NCBI GenBank assembly: GCA_026986055.1
Contig: JALSPH010000011.1
Coordinates: forward strand, 1 to 5,446
Source: Campylobacterales bacterium
GTDB lineage: Bacteria > Campylobacterota > Campylobacteria > Campylobacterales > Hydrogenimonadaceae
DNA: 5,446 nt
Direction: 5' to 3'
Part shown: piece after piece, positions 5,206-5,446 of the stretch
Layout: each line of letters opens with the position of its first letter
How positions within the stretch are numbered: the first letter of the stretch is position 1
The notes under the pieces: model-generated
Told to the model about the DNA's origin: nothing
Databases searched by the model: none
Seen by the model: the letters and a program-made list of their open reading frames with translations, nothing else
Made by a program: the position numbers and the translations under genes

Positions 5206-5446
5206 ATGAGAGTTCCAAAAGGATTTAAAGGAGAGTACTTCAAGCTTACGGCCATAGAGGCATTAAGCGGTGAAGTGAAGCTTAACGCTTTGACAAGCTC
5301 CTTTATATCTCGCGCTACCATATATTTCGCGCTTGTAGAAGAGGAAGATGACGACCCTCCAGAAGAGTCGTTCATCTGCCCATGCTCCAAAAATTTAGGA
5401 AACATCAACTCCAAGCCTTGTCACTGCAACTCTCTTTTCAAAAGAA
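5206..5446 (+). CDS. Cysteine-motif protein resembling ferredoxin:thioredoxin reductase, 3'-truncated by the window edge
   Basis: Eighty codons are visible and the frame is open at the window end. It starts three bases after the receptor stop, in the same frame (TAA AAG ATG), with no convincing Shine-Dalgarno sequence, so translation is probably coupled to the receptor. Residues 1-19 closely resemble the first 19 of the receptor. Residues about 23-43 look like beta strands, then an acidic run EEEDDDPPEE (45-54) leads into ICPC (57-60), eleven residues, then CHCNSLFKR (72-80). CPC followed by CHC-x-LF is the arrangement of the second half of the ferredoxin:thioredoxin reductase catalytic chain, whose CPC-CHC spacing is about eight. 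The first CPC of that family is not seen. The four cysteines could bind an Fe-S cluster or zinc. The full product and its function are unknown. The antisense frame over the same bases is a shadow. Confidence 0.72.
   Translation, partial: MRVPKGFKGEYFKLTAIEALSGEVKLNALTSSFISRATIYFALVEEEDDDPPEESFICPCSKNLGNINSKPCHCNSLFKR

Noticed and set aside
5199..5414. A 71-codon minus-strand open frame with a serine run at the right end
   Set aside because: The serine run is the antisense of the acidic GAA/GAG/GAT codons in the plus-strand gene, which follows the receptor closely and carries a cysteine motif.

Overview
The window reads as a piece of chromosome from a Gram-negative bacterium, most likely a Campylobacterota (epsilonproteobacterial) species of moderate GC, such as a Sulfurovum, Sulfurimonas or Hydrogenimonas relative. 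This rests on three things. LpxD and a TonB-dependent receptor require an outer membrane. The order acetolactate synthase large subunit, small subunit, lpxD is one I recall from Campylobacter. The genes also use ATA (Ile) and AGA/AGG (Arg) heavily. The genus is inference.

Left part (1-2516): a compact plus-strand operon. It holds the 3' two-thirds of the acetolactate synthase catalytic subunit (ilvB), its ACT-domain regulatory subunit (ilvN) and lpxD. The first two are 2 bp apart and the last two overlap by 4 bp (ATGA). IlvB and IlvN form one enzyme of branched-chain amino acid synthesis. LpxD belongs to lipid A synthesis and shares the transcript rather than the pathway.

Middle (2496-2846): a candidate promoter at the end of lpxD drives a 75-residue protein of unknown function. 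It is followed by two hairpins that could act as terminators.

Intergenic region (2781-3327, about 550 bp): no convincing gene. It is dense with nested inverted repeats. The ends at 2855-2864 and 3268-3277 are a perfect 10-bp inverted repeat. Inside lies a long imperfect palindrome (2886-2965 against 3079-3157) around two good hairpins. A diverged second copy of one module follows at 3182-3214 and can fold in two mutually exclusive ways. This looks like a non-autonomous repeat element or a structured RNA lying upstream of the receptor gene.

Right part (3328-5446): a complete BtuB-like TonB-dependent outer-membrane receptor. Three bases after its stop, and in the same frame, a second gene begins and runs off the window. 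The visible 80 residues of that gene end in a CPC-x11-CHC cysteine motif resembling ferredoxin:thioredoxin reductase. Its first 19 residues match the first 19 of the receptor at 11 positions without a gap, which is the most unexpected observation in the window.
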